This document shows positions 35,071 through 43,605 of a stretch of DNA of 53,942 bases, one piece after another (the stretch's first letter is position 1; every line of letters begins with the position of its first letter). The DNA lies in NCBI GenBank assembly GCA_025057275.1, contig JANWXQ010000105.1:1-53942 (forward strand). The letters run 5' to 3'. Both the position numbers and the translations under genes were made by a program. This DNA comes from Chitinophagales bacterium. Lineage in GTDB: Bacteria; Bacteroidota; Bacteroidia; Chitinophagales; UBA10324. The notes beneath the pieces are model-generated. The model had not been told where the DNA came from. It did no database searches and saw nothing but the letters and a program-made list of their open reading frames with translations.

Positions 35071-35613
35071 TTGAGCTTTTCTCTCCGACGTCCTCCACGT
35101 AAGGAACCCGAACACCGCATCAACCACATGATCACCGCCCCTCAGGTGCGCCTAGTAGGCGACAATGTGGTCAACTCCATTTACAGCATTCGCGAAGCCC
35201 GTCGTCTGGCCGAAGAACTGGGCGTGGATCTGGTGGAGATCGCTCCTACCGCAAACCCGCCGGTCTGCCGTCTGGTGGATTACAATAAGTTTTTATATGA
35301 CAAAAAGAAAAAGGAAAAAGAAATCAAAGCCCGCCAGGTCAAACAGGTAACCAAGGAAATTCGCTTTACCCCCAACACCGATGACCACGACTTTGAGTTC
35401 AAAAGCCGCCATGCGCAAAAGTTTCTTCAGGAAGGCGCTAAAGTGAAAGCTTACGTGCATTTCCGCGGGCGCATGATCGCTTTCAAAGACCGAGGTGAGC
35501 TGCTCTTACTTCAGTTTATGGACCGGTTAAAGGATTATGGCCGCTCCGAAGGCGACCTGCGCATGGAAGGCAACCGCATGTGGGTGGTCCTCACCCCAAA
35601 GCCCAAGAAATAA
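35071..35613 (+). CDS. infC: Translation initiation factor IF-3
   Basis: 180 residues from a TTG start. IF-3 binds the 30S subunit, prevents 50S joining and checks start codon pairing. The N-domain has HRINHMITAPQVRLVGDN, the linker is lysine-rich (YDKKKKEKEIKARQVKQVTKEI), and the C-domain holds FTPNTDDHDFEFKSRHAQKFL. The N-terminal LSFSLRRPPRKEPEHRIN fits the Bacteroidota start. No ATG is available in the right place: the next upstream is at 34903, inside the beta-helix gene, and the first internal one is after HRINH. A non-AUG start is a known feature of infC, linked to autoregulation. rpmI and rplT follow. Confidence 0.95.
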   Translation: MSFSLRRPPRKEPEHRINHMITAPQVRLVGDNVVNSIYSIREARRLAEELGVDLVEIAPTANPPVCRLVDYNKFLYDKKKKEKEIKARQVKQVTKEIRFTPNTDDHDFEFKSRHAQKFLQEGAKVKAYVHFRGRMIAFKDRGELLLLQFMDRLKDYGRSEGDLRMEGNRMWVVLTPKPKK

Positions 35614-35650
35614 GCCGCTTTCCTGGCTTGGGGGTTTGACCGCCTCCCCC

Positions 35651-35658
35651 TATCTTTG
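35651..35658 (+). promoter_or_regulatory. -7 box of rpmI-rplT
   Basis: TATCTTTG, a full match to TAnnTTTG, in the 67-base gap between infC and rpmI, 22 bases before the rpmI ATG. It would let the two ribosomal protein genes be expressed apart from infC. Confidence 0.5.
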
Positions 35659-35680
35659 CCGCTCTTTAATCGCGGCACCT

Positions 35681-35875
35681 ATGCCCAAAATGAAAACCAA
35701 CTCCAGCGCTAAAAAACGCTTCAGCCTCACGGCAAGCGGAAAAGTCCGTCGCAAAAAAGCGTTCAAGCGCCACATCCTGACCAAGAAAGACCATGACCGC
35801 AAGAAGCGACTGGGCCGCGATGCCTTCGTGACCGGAGGCGACCGCAGTCGTGTCCGCAAAATGCTTCTGGCATAG
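35681..35875 (+). CDS. rpmI: Large ribosomal subunit protein bL35
   Basis: 64 residues, full size. It starts MPKMKTNSSAKKRF and contains the family pattern KVRRKKAFKRHILTKK. A longer open frame exists upstream, but it runs antisense-free through infC without homology, so the ATG at 35681 is taken. rplT follows after 30 bases. Confidence 0.97.
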   Translation: MPKMKTNSSAKKRFSLTASGKVRRKKAFKRHILTKKDHDRKKRLGRDAFVTGGDRSRVRKMLLA

Positions 35876-35905
35876 CTCCTGCCGCTAACCGTAAATCACA
35901 GCCTT

Positions 35906-36250
35906 ATGCCCCGTTCCGTAAACAATGTCGCCAGCCGTCGCCGCCGTAAGAAAATTATCCGTCAGGCCAAAGGCTACTTCAGCAAGCGAAAGAACGTTTA
36001 CACCGTTGCCAAGAATGCGGTGGAAAAAGGAATGCAATATGCCTATGTGGGCCGCAAACAGAAAAAGCGCGATTACCGCTACCTGTGGATCGCCCGCATC
36101 AACGCCGCTGCCCGTCAGCATGGCCTCAGTTACTCCCAGTTCATGGACAAACTGGCCAAGTCTAACCTGTCGCTCAATCGGAAGGTACTGGCCGACATGG
36201 CCTACAGCGACCCCCAGGCCTTTGCATCGCTGGTAGCCAGCCTTCGCTGA
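35906..36250 (+). CDS. rplT: Large ribosomal subunit protein bL20
   Basis: 114 residues, full size. It opens with [30 protein letters not shown] and continues with the conserved [26 protein letters not shown]. It is essential early in 50S assembly. It is the end of the infC-rpmI-rplT cluster and is convergent with the Tat-exported aminotransferase gene 5 bases away. Confidence 0.97.
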   Translation: MPRSVNNVASRRRRKKIIRQAKGYFSKRKNVYTVAKNAVEKGMQYAYVGRKQKKRDYRYLWIARINAAARQHGLSYSQFMDKLAKSNLSLNRKVLADMAYSDPQAFASLVASLR

Positions 36251-36255
36251 CCTGC

Positions 36256-37569
36256 TTACTTTTCCGTTCCTACGCCGTTCTGCGCCGCATCCCGCAGCGC
36301 CAAAATCAGCTTGTCCAGCTCGGATAGCTGGGTATAGACATGAGGAGTAATGCGCACACAGTGAATATTCTCCCAGTCAATGGCTACTGCATGAATCTTG
36401 TACTTATTAAATAAAAATGCATCCAATTCCGCCGGCTTGATGCCTGCAATCGACACACCGGCCAGGGCACATGCATATTTTGGTTGCAGCGACGTATGCA
36501 GGCGTACGCCCGCTAGGTCTTTGGCTTTTCGGCACCAGTAATCTTTCAGATAACGCAGCCGCGCTTCTTTGCGTTCGCTACCGATGGCCTGATGAAAATC
36601 CAGTGCATAGCCAATGGCCTGCTCGGCCGGAAACGAGCGTGTTCCCTGTGCTTCAAATTTGCGGATGTCGTCGCTGCGCGGTTCGGGATTGGCCATCAGG
36701 GGCCACAAGGAAGCAATGCGTTCTCTTTTTACCCAAAGCAGGCCGGTGCCAAAAGGCGCACACAGCCACTTGTGCAGGCTGGTGCCCCAGTAGTCGCAGC
36801 CCAGATCGGGAATGCGAAACTGAATTTGGGCAAATGCATGAGCCGAATCGCAGATGACCTGCACCTTCGGATTTTTTGCGCGCACGGCATCAGCAATGGC
36901 GCGTACCGGCAAAATCTGACCGTTCCAGTTGATCAGGTGAGTCACATGCACCACGCGGGTCCGGTCGCTGACGGCATCGGCATAGCTGCGTACCAGATAG
37001 CCCTCATCTTCTGAGGGCAATTCCAGATTGACCCAAATCAGCCGGATGCCTTCCCGCAGCTCGCGTTGCTTCCACATGTTGATCATGTTGGGGTAATCCT
37101 GACGGCTTAGTACCACCTCATCGCCGGCTTTCAGATCTATGCCGTTGATGCAGATGTCCAGGGCTTCGGTGGCATTGCGGCAGATGGCCAGCTCTTCCGG
37201 TGAGCAACCCGCCAGTTGCGCCAGCCGTTGCCGCAGGGGCTCACGCCCCATATCCAGAGTCCGCCACATATAATAAGTCGGCGCTTCATTGCTCCATTGA
37301 ATGTATTTGTACTGCATCTCCTGCACATGCTTGGGCTGGGGACTTACGCCTCCGTTATTCAGGTTGATGATCGTGGGAGACACGGTAAACGCTTGTCGGA
37401 TCATAGCCCAGTACGATTCATCCTGAGCCAGTTCGTCGGGTGTCAGGTTGCGGCGCAGGCGGCTGGCCCGGGCTATATGTTCCGGCGTGATTCTACCATT
37501 GAACGCGGGTAATCCCAGGGCGGCCACAGCCGCACTGCTGCTTCTCAGAAATGTTCTCCGCGACAGCAT
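36256..37569 (-). CDS. Class V aminotransferase-fold enzyme with Tat signal (isopenicillin N epimerase-like)
   Basis: 437 residues. A twin-arginine signal opens the protein (MLSRRTFLRSSSAAVAALGLPA). The PLP-fold domain follows: INLNNGGVSPQPKHV, then the phosphate loop ICRNATEALDICING, CDSAHAFAQIQF with the PLP-pyridine Asp, and the Schiff-base Lys in WGTSLHKWLCAPFG. It resembles the isopenicillin N epimerase/CsdA-like group; epimerase, desulfurase or lyase activity cannot be told apart. Export of a folded cofactor enzyme explains the Tat signal. The start at 37569 is preferred to 37653 because the signal begins there. It is divergent from a cytoplasmic homologue at 37652. Confidence 0.88.
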   Translation of the reverse strand: MLSRRTFLRSSSAAVAALGLPAFNGRITPEHIARASRLRRNLTPDELAQDESYWAMIRQAFTVSPTIINLNNGGVSPQPKHVQEMQYKYIQWSNEAPTYYMWRTLDMGREPLRQRLAQLAGCSPEELAICRNATEALDICINGIDLKAGDEVVLSRQDYPNMINMWKQRELREGIRLIWVNLELPSEDEGYLVRSYADAVSDRTRVVHVTHLINWNGQILPVRAIADAVRAKNPKVQVICDSAHAFAQIQFRIPDLGCDYWGTSLHKWLCAPFGTGLLWVKRERIASLWPLMANPEPRSDDIRKFEAQGTRSFPAEQAIGYALDFHQAIGSERKEARLRYLKDYWCRKAKDLAGVRLHTSLQPKYACALAGVSIAGIKPAELDAFLFNKYKIHAVAIDWENIHCVRITPHVYTQLSELDKLILALRDAAQNGVGTEK

Positions 37570-37637
37570 TATCAAATTTTTTCTAAAGTGAATGTATAAA
37601 GAAATGGGCAGACGTTGGCAGAACTTCTGCCGACCGG

Positions 37638-37645
37638 TATCTTTC
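37638..37645 (+). promoter_or_regulatory. -7-like box 6 bases before the 37652 gene
   Basis: TATCTTTC (last base differs from TAnnTTTG), followed by GCTGCC and the ATG at 37652. This favours that ATG over one at 37592. Confidence 0.4.
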
Positions 37646-37651
37646 GCTGCC

Positions 37652-38863
37652 ATGCTGCCTCCTGCCTCGCCATATTCCCGCTACTGGCTTTTGGATGCCG
37701 ATGTGGTTTTTCTGAACCACGGATCCTTTGGCGCCTGTCCCCTGCCCATCCTGCAGCGCCAGGAGGAACACCGGCGCGCTATGGAACAAGAACCGGTCCG
37801 ATACCTTGTGCGCCGGTTAGAGCCCCTGCTGTGGCAGACCAAAGAACAACTGGCTTCTTTCATCGGCACCCATGCCGCCGATCTGGTTTTTGTGCCCAAT
37901 GCCACGTATGCCCTCAATACCGTATTGCACTCGCTTTCGTTTCACCCCGGCGATGAACTGCTCACCACCACGCACGTGTATGGCGCCTGCCTTCATGCAC
38001 TTCAGGTAGCGGCCCAACGCACGGGCGCCCGTCTGGTCATAGCCGATGTACCCTTTCCTGTCTCTTCGCCCGATCAGGTCATGGAGGCAATAAGCCAGGC
38101 GATAAGCCCGCGAACCCGGTTTGCCGTCCTGGATCACATCACTTCACCCACGGGTTTGATATTTCCTGTACAACAGATGGTGGCCCTGCTTCAGGACGCC
38201 GGCGTGGATTGTTTTGTTGATGGCGCCCATGTGCCGGGGCATCTGCCGTTAGATCTGCGCTCCATCGGAGCCGCATATTATGCCGGCAATACGCATAAAT
38301 GGTTGTGCACCCCCAAAGGCTCCGCTTTTCTATACGTGCGTCCCGATCGTCAGGCAGCCATCCGGCCGCTGGTTACCAGTCACCGCTACGACGCCCCTGT
38401 TCCCGAACCGCAACGCTGGTCGTCGGCTTTTTTTTGGCCCGGCACCACCGATTTTTCCCCCTGGCTGTGCATCGCTGATGCCCTGAACTGGCTGCCCACC
38501 CTGATGGGCAACCTGACCGACCTGATGAAACACAACAGGGATTTGTGCTGCGCAGCAGCGCAACACCTGCAGAATCGCCTGCAGCTCGCGCTGCCGGCAC
38601 CTACTGAGCTCCTGGGCTGCATGACCGCATTTCCGCTGGGACCGGCTGAACGGCCGCCTTATGCTTTTGGTTACATTCATCCGCTGCAGGAGGCGTTGTG
38701 GGAAGCATATCGCATTGAAGTACCGGTAATGGTCTGGGGCCATCCGCCTCAACTCATCCTGCGGATTTCGGCCTATTGCTACAACAGTATGGCCCAATAC
38801 GAGTACCTGGCCGAAGCGTTACGGAAACTGCTGCCCCGCTACGTGCCTTTGCGCAGAATGTAA
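37652..38863 (+). CDS. Class V aminotransferase-fold enzyme (isopenicillin N epimerase-like), cytoplasmic
   Basis: 403 residues, no signal peptide. PLP-fold features are FLNHGSFGACPLPIL at the N-terminus, FVPNATYALNTVLHSL as phosphate loop, DCFVDGAHVPGHLPLD with the pyridine-binding Asp, and the lysine in YYAGNTHKWLCTPKGSAFLYV. The HGSFGACP opening and THKWLCTPKG are typical of the isopenicillin N epimerase-like branch. The reaction is not known. It is divergent from the Tat-exported relative (36256-37569), only about 80 bases apart. Its 3' end overlaps that of the convergent SDR gene by 25 bases. Confidence 0.88.
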   Translation: MLPPASPYSRYWLLDADVVFLNHGSFGACPLPILQRQEEHRRAMEQEPVRYLVRRLEPLLWQTKEQLASFIGTHAADLVFVPNATYALNTVLHSLSFHPGDELLTTTHVYGACLHALQVAAQRTGARLVIADVPFPVSSPDQVMEAISQAISPRTRFAVLDHITSPTGLIFPVQQMVALLQDAGVDCFVDGAHVPGHLPLDLRSIGAAYYAGNTHKWLCTPKGSAFLYVRPDRQAAIRPLVTSHRYDAPVPEPQRWSSAFFWPGTTDFSPWLCIADALNWLPTLMGNLTDLMKHNRDLCCAAAQHLQNRLQLALPAPTELLGCMTAFPLGPAERPPYAFGYIHPLQEALWEAYRIEVPVMVWGHPPQLILRISAYCYNSMAQYEYLAEALRKLLPRYVPLRRM

Positions 38864-39600
38864 AACGGATTGGCCTGTGCCGTGGGCGTAACCGTCATTT
38901 CGTTGATGCAAACGTGCGGCGGCAGATTAAAGCAATACCACACCAGTTCGGCAATATCTTCGGCGCGCAGTGGTTGCAAACCTTCGTAAACGGCCCGGGC
39001 CCTTTGGCTATCTCCCTTAAAGCGCACCAGAGAAAACTCCGTTTCCGCAAGACCCGGCTGCAGGTTGGTTACCCGGAATCCGTACCGCAACAAATCAATA
39101 CGCATGGCTTCCGACAAGGCAGCCACAGCCGCCTTGGTGGCACAATACACATTGCCTTTTTCATAAATATATTTTCCTGCCGTTGAACCGATGTTAAAAA
39201 CATAAGGCGCTGATGATTGCTTGAGCAGGGGCAGGAGCTGGCGGGTTACGTAGAGCAGCCCCTTCAAGTTGGTGTCCACCATCTGATCCCAATCGTCCAC
39301 ACTGCCGCTGTCTATCGGGTCCAACCCGGCAGCCAGTCCGGCATTATTGACCAGCACATCCAAAGCAGGAGCAAAGTGCGGCACCTGTTGCAGCGACTGT
39401 TCGGTCGCTTCGCGGTTGCGGACATCAAAGCACAACGATAAAACCGGCGTACTCCACCGTTGTTGCATCGATGCCTGTAAAGCGATGAGTCGCTCCATTC
39501 GTCGTCCGCAGATTATGAGCCGGCAGCCACCGGCTGCAAAGCGTTGTGCGATAGCCTGCCCAAATCCTGAGGTAGCTCCGGTAACTAAAACGGTTTTCAT
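38839..39600 (-). CDS. SDR family NAD(P)-dependent oxidoreductase (YdfG-like)
   Basis: 253 residues. The classical SDR pattern is complete: the nucleotide-binding TGATSGFG near the N-terminus, CGRR (favouring NADP), LVNNAGLA, and the Ser-Tyr-Lys triad in FNIGSTAGKYIYEKGNVYCATKAAV, ending with a PGLAETEF loop. The closest known family is the 3-hydroxy acid dehydrogenase/malonic semialdehyde reductase group (YdfG), suggested by GNVYCATKAAV and RVTNLQPGLAETEFSLVRF. It lies 16 bases downstream of the SGNH hydrolase, likely in one operon. It overlaps the convergent 37652 gene's end by 25 bases. Confidence 0.9.
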   Translation of the reverse strand: MKTVLVTGATSGFGQAIAQRFAAGGCRLIICGRRMERLIALQASMQQRWSTPVLSLCFDVRNREATEQSLQQVPHFAPALDVLVNNAGLAAGLDPIDSGSVDDWDQMVDTNLKGLLYVTRQLLPLLKQSSAPYVFNIGSTAGKYIYEKGNVYCATKAAVAALSEAMRIDLLRYGFRVTNLQPGLAETEFSLVRFKGDSQRARAVYEGLQPLRAEDIAELVWYCFNLPPHVCINEMTVTPTAQANPFYILRKGT

Positions 39601-39616
39601 AGATAAAAAGCGTTAT

Positions 39617-40279
39617 CTATTGCAACATTCCCTCTATGGCATCAGCCAGGTCGCTGGCCCAGAGGCGGTACTGCCGGCCATCGGGGTGGAGGCCGTCGGG
39701 TGCCAGCCAGTCGGCATACAAGCGCGTGTAGGGCGTTATGTTGATATAGCGGGCACCGGCCTGAAGCGTTTCTTCCGCATTAACGGCGTTGAAGGCATCT
39801 ATTTCCCGGGCAATCTGTTGCCGGTTTCGATCGGCAGCATAGGGTGTTACCCCCCAGTCGGGAATGGAAAGCACCACCACACGCCGTGCATAACCTCCGG
39901 CATAGCCAATGGCCTGCTGCAGCAACTCCCTGAATGCTTCGCGATAGGCTTCTGCTGTTCCTCCCCGGTACTGGTTGTTAACGCCGATGAGCAGCGTAAC
40001 CACATCATAAGGAGGCTTCAGCGGCGTCTGAGCCAGCGCCTGTTTCAGTTCATCAGTGGTCCAGCCGGTAACCGCAACAATCTGAGGTGTGGCACAGGGT
40101 ATGCCCCGCTGACGAAGCAGAGCGGTTGCCTGTTCGGGGAAACGTTCCTGTTCCTTAACTCCTTCACCTATGGTGTAAGAATCACCCAGACACAACAGGC
40201 GCAGAGGCCCGGACTCCGCTGCTTGTTCAGCCATTACGGCTGACAAGATCGGTAAGAAAAAAGCAACAAAGCCGAACAC
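39617..40279 (-). CDS. SGNH/GDSL-type esterase
   Basis: 220 residues from a GTG start. The SGNH blocks are block I CLGDSYTIGEG (nucleophilic Ser), block III LLIGVNNQYRG (Asn) and block V APDGLHPDGRQY (Asp-x-x-His). The hydrophobic N-terminus (FVAFFLPILSAVMA) looks like a signal peptide, so export is likely. If translation instead begins at the ATG at 40234, the enzyme would be cytoplasmic. It hydrolyses an ester or thioester; the substrate is unknown. It is followed by the SDR gene. Confidence 0.88.
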   Translation of the reverse strand: MFGFVAFFLPILSAVMAEQAAESGPLRLLCLGDSYTIGEGVKEQERFPEQATALLRQRGIPCATPQIVAVTGWTTDELKQALAQTPLKPPYDVVTLLIGVNNQYRGGTAEAYREAFRELLQQAIGYAGGYARRVVVLSIPDWGVTPYAADRNRQQIAREIDAFNAVNAEETLQAGARYINITPYTRLYADWLAPDGLHPDGRQYRLWASDLADAIEGMLQ

Positions 40280-40329
40280 TTCCGCACATTCCGGTAAACG
40301 AAAGTCCGAAATCCGTTTTACGGGTTCTG

Positions 40330-41886
40330 TCAGTCAAAAAACTCTAACTTCTGAATAAGAAATTTTCGTTCATTTCCGAAAACACAATAGTACAAACCCG
40401 GAGGTGCAGCAGCCTTCTTCAGTTCCACTTCCACCTGATGCCTGCCGGCTTCCATCAACCGGTTGCGGAATACGGTCCATGCCGGCTGACCGGTTACGTG
40501 ATGTACTGACAAAGTATAATACCCGAACTCCGAAAGGCTGACCGGCAGGATGGCTTTGCTTTGGGTGGGATTGGGGAAGACGGGATCCAGACCAAAGCGA
40601 AGCAATCCCGGATCCTGTTGCGGCAACCCGGTAGCCAAATTCAGCACGGCAGCCCAGATGCTGGTGCTCAATCCATCCATGCGCGTCCATATGGCGGCCA
40701 CAGTTCCGTTTTGTGCTGAAATGTTGGTGTAGTCGCCGAAGAACACCGATGCAGAGGGATTGAATGGGCTGTTGCTTATTTTCTGATTGGTGAATGTTTC
40801 TCCACCATCAGTAGAAACAGCCAAATACACGTCCGTGTTTTGATTGCTGTGCTCGCGACGATCGTAAAAAACGATATAGATGTGTCCGGTTACCTGATCA
40901 ATATCCATCCAACTAAAAAACTGATGGCGCTGTGTGGTGTCGTCGTTCACACGCACCGGTGCAGACCAGGTCAGTCCGCCATCGGTGGACTTGCTCAGAA
41001 AAACATCCGTATCATGAATGCCGTTGCGCTGGTCGGTCCAGTTGACGTAAATAGTGCCGTGATAGGGGCCGCCGCTGAGGTCGCATTTGGTTACGGGCAA
41101 GCCATTGCAGCGATATATGCCGGGAATCTTGTAATCCCAGCCGCCGGGTTGTTCGCTGATGACAAGGTCATGTTCCATCCAGGTGATGCCTCCATCCAAG
41201 GAGCGATCAAAATAAATCGTGTCGCGGTTCGACCAGGCCACATAGATTTCTCCGTTGGGGCCTACGGCCGGCACCGCGCCCTCAGCCGTATCATCGCTGT
41301 CAATGCAGTTGCCGGCAACCTTGTTGATGCGCACTGCAGGACTCCACGTCAACCCTCCATCCAAGGATCGGGAAAACAGAATCACACTGCTATCGTTGGG
41401 GTTACTGGAGCCGTAATCGTCAAATTGGGTCCAGGTTACGTAAATGGCGTTGGTGGCCGGGTCCACCACGGCCCATTCTTTATCCTGTGCCCTGGCCCCG
41501 TTAAGACCCATGTAGGTACCGTTAGTCCAGGTAAGGCCGCCATCCGTGGATTTTTGACAAACAATCCGGTCAATCCAATTGCCGTTGGGCGGATTGCTCA
41601 GATGAAAAAAATAAAAATGTCCGGCCGTGTCAGTTATCAGGCAAGGATCGCCCCAAACGCCATAAGAGGATGTGAGCGTGGATTGCTGCCAGGTAAGGCC
41701 ACCGTCAAACGACACATAGACGTTATTCAGATTAGCACCGGCTACCAGATGCTGCGTGTTTTTCGGATTGATCCAGATGGCCGGCTCATTGGGATTGCCG
41801 CTGCCGTCCACCAGCACGTTGAGTACCTGCGCCCTGCCTATGGTGCCCAGCAGCAGTACAGCTCCCACAAGAAAAAACTTCATCAT
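40330..41886 (-). CDS. Secreted Asp-box (BNR/sialidase-like) propeller protein with T9SS sorting domain
   Basis: 518 residues. Signal peptide at 1-19 (GTIGRAQ). Six Asp-box motifs are visible (SFDGGLTW, STDGGLTW, SLDGGLTW, SLDGGITW, STDGGLTW, STDGGETF), indicating a beta-propeller like sialidases. I do not see the sialidase arginine triad clearly, so enzymatic activity is doubtful. The C-terminal 90 residues (LDPVFPNPTQSKAILPVSL ... GLYYCVFG) are a T9SS type A sorting domain. A perfect -7 box lies 5 bases before the first ATG; the frame has two consecutive ATG codons. Confidence 0.9.
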   Translation of the reverse strand: MMKFFLVGAVLLLGTIGRAQVLNVLVDGSGNPNEPAIWINPKNTQHLVAGANLNNVYVSFDGGLTWQQSTLTSSYGVWGDPCLITDTAGHFYFFHLSNPPNGNWIDRIVCQKSTDGGLTWTNGTYMGLNGARAQDKEWAVVDPATNAIYVTWTQFDDYGSSNPNDSSVILFSRSLDGGLTWSPAVRINKVAGNCIDSDDTAEGAVPAVGPNGEIYVAWSNRDTIYFDRSLDGGITWMEHDLVISEQPGGWDYKIPGIYRCNGLPVTKCDLSGGPYHGTIYVNWTDQRNGIHDTDVFLSKSTDGGLTWSAPVRVNDDTTQRHQFFSWMDIDQVTGHIYIVFYDRREHSNQNTDVYLAVSTDGGETFTNQKISNSPFNPSASVFFGDYTNISAQNGTVAAIWTRMDGLSTSIWAAVLNLATGLPQQDPGLLRFGLDPVFPNPTQSKAILPVSLSEFGYYTLSVHHVTGQPAWTVFRNRLMEAGRHQVEVELKKAAAPPGLYYCVFGNERKFLIQKLEFFD

Positions 41887-41891
41887 GCAAT

Positions 41892-41899
41892 CAAAAATA
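41892..41899 (-). promoter_or_regulatory. -7 box 5 bases before the Asp-box gene
   Basis: TATTTTTG on minus, a full match to TAnnTTTG, followed by ATTGC and the ATG at 41886. It predicts a leaderless transcript. Confidence 0.55.
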
Positions 41900-41945
41900 A
41901 AAAGGCAGAAGCAGCCTGCATCAGCAATGCCTCTGGCTACAAAGG

Positions 41946-43553
41946 CTATAAGCCTGCAGGTGGTTTTCCTTTCGGGTACTTAACCGTAAAGCCAAACTGT
42001 ACCTGCTGCTCTTCAGCAGGCCTGATGCCGAGCAACCAGGTGAGCTGGCCGGTTTCCTTGTTGAGTTGCGCCCCACCGGATTCGTCCGGCGATACTTCAA
42101 TTTTACTTTGCCGCGATACGGGAATCTGATCGATCAGCTCCAGCGTGATGGCTTCTTTACGGTTGTTGCGTGCCGACAGGCGATAACGCATGGATTTGCG
42201 TACCTGATCACCAAACGTCGTGGTCCTGGTAAATTCCTTTACAGTTTCGCGTTTTACTATGATGCTGCGGTCGCGGCCCAGTGATACACTGAGAGTGTCG
42301 CCGGTTTCCGCAGGATTGATGTGGGTTTGCCCGACAAATGCGCCTTCAAAAAACACGTTGGCCATTCCGGGCAGGAAGTTCAGGTTTTCCCAGCCGCTGA
42401 TGGCTGCTTTCAGGAAAACGTCATCGTCCAATTTGGGAATGCAATAGTAGCGGTAGGTGGCCGGCAACTGATGGTCCTGCACCGAAACCAGTTGCGGTTT
42501 GCTGCCGGATAAAATGGTGTACGGCAGCGATATATCAAACTCTACGGCCAATTGCATCTGACGCACCTGGGTAAAATCTGCCGCCGTTTTGGAATAGGCA
42601 TCTTCCATCAGGGTTGGAGCCGACTGGATTTCAGCCCGATTTTTTCCCTGCACGATCTGCACTTCCTGCAGCGAAACGGGTTGATAAAAATCCAGATACC
42701 ACGGATACAGTGTGGGTCCGGCAGCGCCGGCAGCCGGATTGCCGGTGGAAAGCTTCAGGCGCACATCGTTCCAGTCAATGCCGGTGTTCTGGTAAACGGA
42801 TGCTTTATAGGAAACCTGCACCGGTGAAGTCACGTCTTTGACCCGCATGTCATACACTGGTGTCCAGCCGGCATCGTTGGCTACCAGGATTAGTGTAAAC
42901 CGCACCGATCGCGTTGATGGACTGGCCACGGCCACTACCACCTGACCGGAGGGCTGTTGCAGCCTTTGGTTCAGTTCGCCCAGTTGCTGCTGCAGCCGAA
43001 GCAAACGTTCCGACGCCTTTTTCTCCTTTTCTTCCAGATCCAGACGCTGGCGATGGAGTTCGCTCATGCGCTGATTGTAGTAGTCGTAAACACGGCTGAG
43101 TTGTTCCAACTGCACGCCGGTGTTTTCGCCGCCCACTTCCCGGTTGGATTGCAGCAATTCCATCAATCCCTTGACCACCTCCTTTTGACCTTGCAACTGC
43201 CGCACCTGCTGCGTCATCAGTTCTACAGAGTCGCGCAGCTTGCGAACCGCCGGATGGTCTTCGGGTGATTTCAAAAAGTTCAGCGAAAAAGAAGCCGATA
43301 ACAACGTAATGTCGCTGCCTGCTGACACCTGTACGCTGGAGGGGTTTACGTTGCGGGGCAAATCGGTAAACACCACTTCACTGGAGCCGTTGGGAATGGA
43401 TGCAACACCCTCAAACTGAAGTTCGGCCTGCTGCAGATACACGGTTGCGGCCTTGAGCGTCGGACGCACGGTTACCTGTTGCTGCCCCCAGGCGCTTTCT
43501 ATGCCGAAAATCAGCGATCCGCAAACAACGAGAAGCATGATGCCTTTATTCAT
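41946..43553 (-). CDS. DUF4140/DUF4139 family protein (mucoidy inhibitor MuiA-like)
   Basis: 535 residues. Signal peptide at 1-23 (ESAWGQ). The N-terminal DUF4140 domain (AATVYLQQAELQFEGVASIPNGSSEVVFTDLP) is followed by a coiled-coil (about 100-215, rich in Gln/Leu/Glu), then the DUF4139 beta domain (TLILVANDAGWTPVYDMRVKDV, YQNTGIDWNDVRLKLSTGNP). It is the architecture of MuiA-type proteins; biochemical function is unknown. Being exported without a sorting domain, it is probably periplasmic or surface-associated. It lies 52 bases downstream of mqnC. Confidence 0.88.
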   Translation of the reverse strand: MNKGIMLLVVCGSLIFGIESAWGQQQVTVRPTLKAATVYLQQAELQFEGVASIPNGSSEVVFTDLPRNVNPSSVQVSAGSDITLLSASFSLNFLKSPEDHPAVRKLRDSVELMTQQVRQLQGQKEVVKGLMELLQSNREVGGENTGVQLEQLSRVYDYYNQRMSELHRQRLDLEEKEKKASERLLRLQQQLGELNQRLQQPSGQVVVAVASPSTRSVRFTLILVANDAGWTPVYDMRVKDVTSPVQVSYKASVYQNTGIDWNDVRLKLSTGNPAAGAAGPTLYPWYLDFYQPVSLQEVQIVQGKNRAEIQSAPTLMEDAYSKTAADFTQVRQMQLAVEFDISLPYTILSGSKPQLVSVQDHQLPATYRYYCIPKLDDDVFLKAAISGWENLNFLPGMANVFFEGAFVGQTHINPAETGDTLSVSLGRDRSIIVKRETVKEFTRTTTFGDQVRKSMRYRLSARNNRKEAITLELIDQIPVSRQSKIEVSPDESGGAQLNKETGQLTWLLGIRPAEEQQVQFGFTVKYPKGKPPAGL

Positions 43554-43605
43554 GATGAGATGGTTCGGTAACAGCTCAATTAACGAAGGGTACGAAAAAC
43601 CATTG

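Noticed and set aside
40291-40323. Weak inverted repeat (CCGGTAAACG with CCGTTTTACGG) after the Asp-box gene
   Set aside because: Imperfect pairing and no T-run in the right direction; too weak to call a terminator.
40840-42129. Long open frame on plus opposite the Asp-box protein gene
   Set aside because: Antisense to a gene with six Asp boxes and a T9SS domain; the translated protein has no recognisable motif.
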